Shown here: piece by piece, positions 41,568-41,683 of the stretch
How positions within the stretch are numbered: position 1 is the stretch's first letter
How the letters are laid out: each line of letters begins with the position of its first letter
Source: Actinokineospora sp. NBRC 105648
GTDB lineage: Bacteria; Actinomycetota; Actinomycetes; Mycobacteriales; Pseudonocardiaceae
Reading direction: 5' to 3'
Assembly (NCBI RefSeq): GCF_030269645.1
Contig: NZ_BSTR01000063.1
Coordinates: 1-41,683, forward strand
Length of the DNA stretch: 41,683 nt
Made by a program: the position numbers and the translations under genes
The notes under the pieces: generated by a model
Told to the model about the DNA's origin: nothing
Databases searched by the model: none
Seen by the model: only the letters and a program-made list of their open reading frames with translations

Positions 41568-41683
41568 TACGGCAGCCGCCATTTGTTAGCTGACCTGGGT
41601 GTTCTCGATGTCGCGGGCGAGTCTGGTGCGTTTGTGGAACCAGCGTGAGCGTGCTTGGTGGGTGCGTCGCCAGTTCACCCAGT
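41568..41683 (-). mobile_element. IS701-like element, 3' end (continues beyond window)
   Basis: The element begins TACGGCAGCCGCCATTTGTTAGC after CTAG, which fits YTAR target sites. Its start matches the other IS end (at 127, minus strand) at 16 of 23 positions. It contains the end of a transposase gene on the minus strand, so it is in the same orientation as the left-edge element. The rest is outside the window. Confidence 0.7.
41586..41683 (-). CDS. transposase, C-terminal fragment (window edge)
   Basis: The last 32 codons are visible, ending VNWRRTHQARSRWFHKRT and then RLARDIENTQVS-stop. The W-x-x-W-R-R-x-H-Q pattern is typical of the C-terminus of IS701-like (IS4-superfamily) transposases. 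The TAA at 41586-41588 lies 18 bp inside the element end. The gene continues beyond the window. Confidence 0.6.
   Translation of the reverse strand, partial: WVNWRRTHQARSRWFHKRTRLARDIENTQVS

Noticed and set aside
1..41683. tRNA or rRNA genes
   Set aside because: No cloverleaf with a GGTTCGAATCC-type T arm and no rRNA sequence was noticed on either strand. This was by eye; tRNAscan and Rfam would settle it.

Overview
The window is high-GC actinomycete chromosome, probably from a Pseudonocardiaceae-type organism (Actinokineospora, Saccharothrix or Lentzea are plausible). That guess rests on very strong third-position GC, GTG and TTG starts, a ShbA/SigD-type sigma factor, a GSH-independent-looking homogentisate operon and a fused CydDC. 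No rRNA or tRNA genes were seen. Most of the window is ordinary accessory-core chromosome.

Layout, left to right. (1) 1-130: end of an IS701-like element. (2) 128-2524 (-): DUF1190-like protein, glutathionylspermidine-synthase-like ATP-grasp ligase and DUF350 membrane protein. (3) 2658-5195: septum-formation-family protein, small zincin metallopeptidase and a convergent macrolide-type glycosyltransferase. (4) 5196-6228: a 1 kb non-coding block with a C-rich tract, a 434 bp composite palindrome (copy A) and 56-57 bp tandem repeats. (5) 6229-12213: RtcB ligase, AurF-like diiron oxygenase divergent from an SDR, a secreted glucosaminidase, the sigma factor, and a PASTA lipoprotein linked to MazG by a chain of 9-codon minigenes. 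(6) 12400-22241: a NarL/DesK-type two-component pair, DUF4232 lipoprotein, Tat phospholipase C-like enzyme, MFS exporter, DrrAB-type ABC exporter, and a phosphatase/prephenate dehydratase pair. (7) 22341-24662: macro-domain protein, CoaA and a response regulator. (8) 24663-25368: palindrome copy B. (9) 25369-32217 (-): a cydA-cydB-cydDC-sensor kinase operon. (10) 32303-33127: a yybP-ykoY manganese riboswitch and a GDT1-family exporter, followed by palindrome copy C. (11) 33396-37376: homogentisate operon (an unknown TIM-barrel-like protein, FahA, IclR) divergent from HmgA, with a candidate operator between them. (12) 37453-41208: SBP-VWA protein, NUDIX hydrolase and a membrane coiled-coil protein. 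(13) 41209-41683: C-rich tract, palindrome copy D and a second IS701-like end inserted into it.

The most unusual thing here is the family of four large palindromic elements (A-D). Two are complete three-hairpin structures of about 435 bp. One is a single-arm version and one is cut by an IS. Their stems differ by paired, compensatory changes while the loop sequences stay similar, which suggests selection on a folded RNA or DNA. All lie next to gene 3' ends, and three follow a G-poor, C-rich tract. Other notable points are the overlapping minigene cascade before mazG, an AT-richer atypical patch that rewrites the first ATPase domain of CydDC, and an uncharacterised gene sitting where a maleylacetoacetate isomerase would be expected.

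Genes that plausibly work together: CydAB with its assembly exporter CydDC and an oxygen/redox-type sensor kinase, with the partner regulator probably being the convergent response regulator beyond copy B; HmgA and FahA under the IclR regulator; and the DUF1190/ATP-grasp/DUF350 envelope module. All function statements come from reading motifs by eye. No database search was run.
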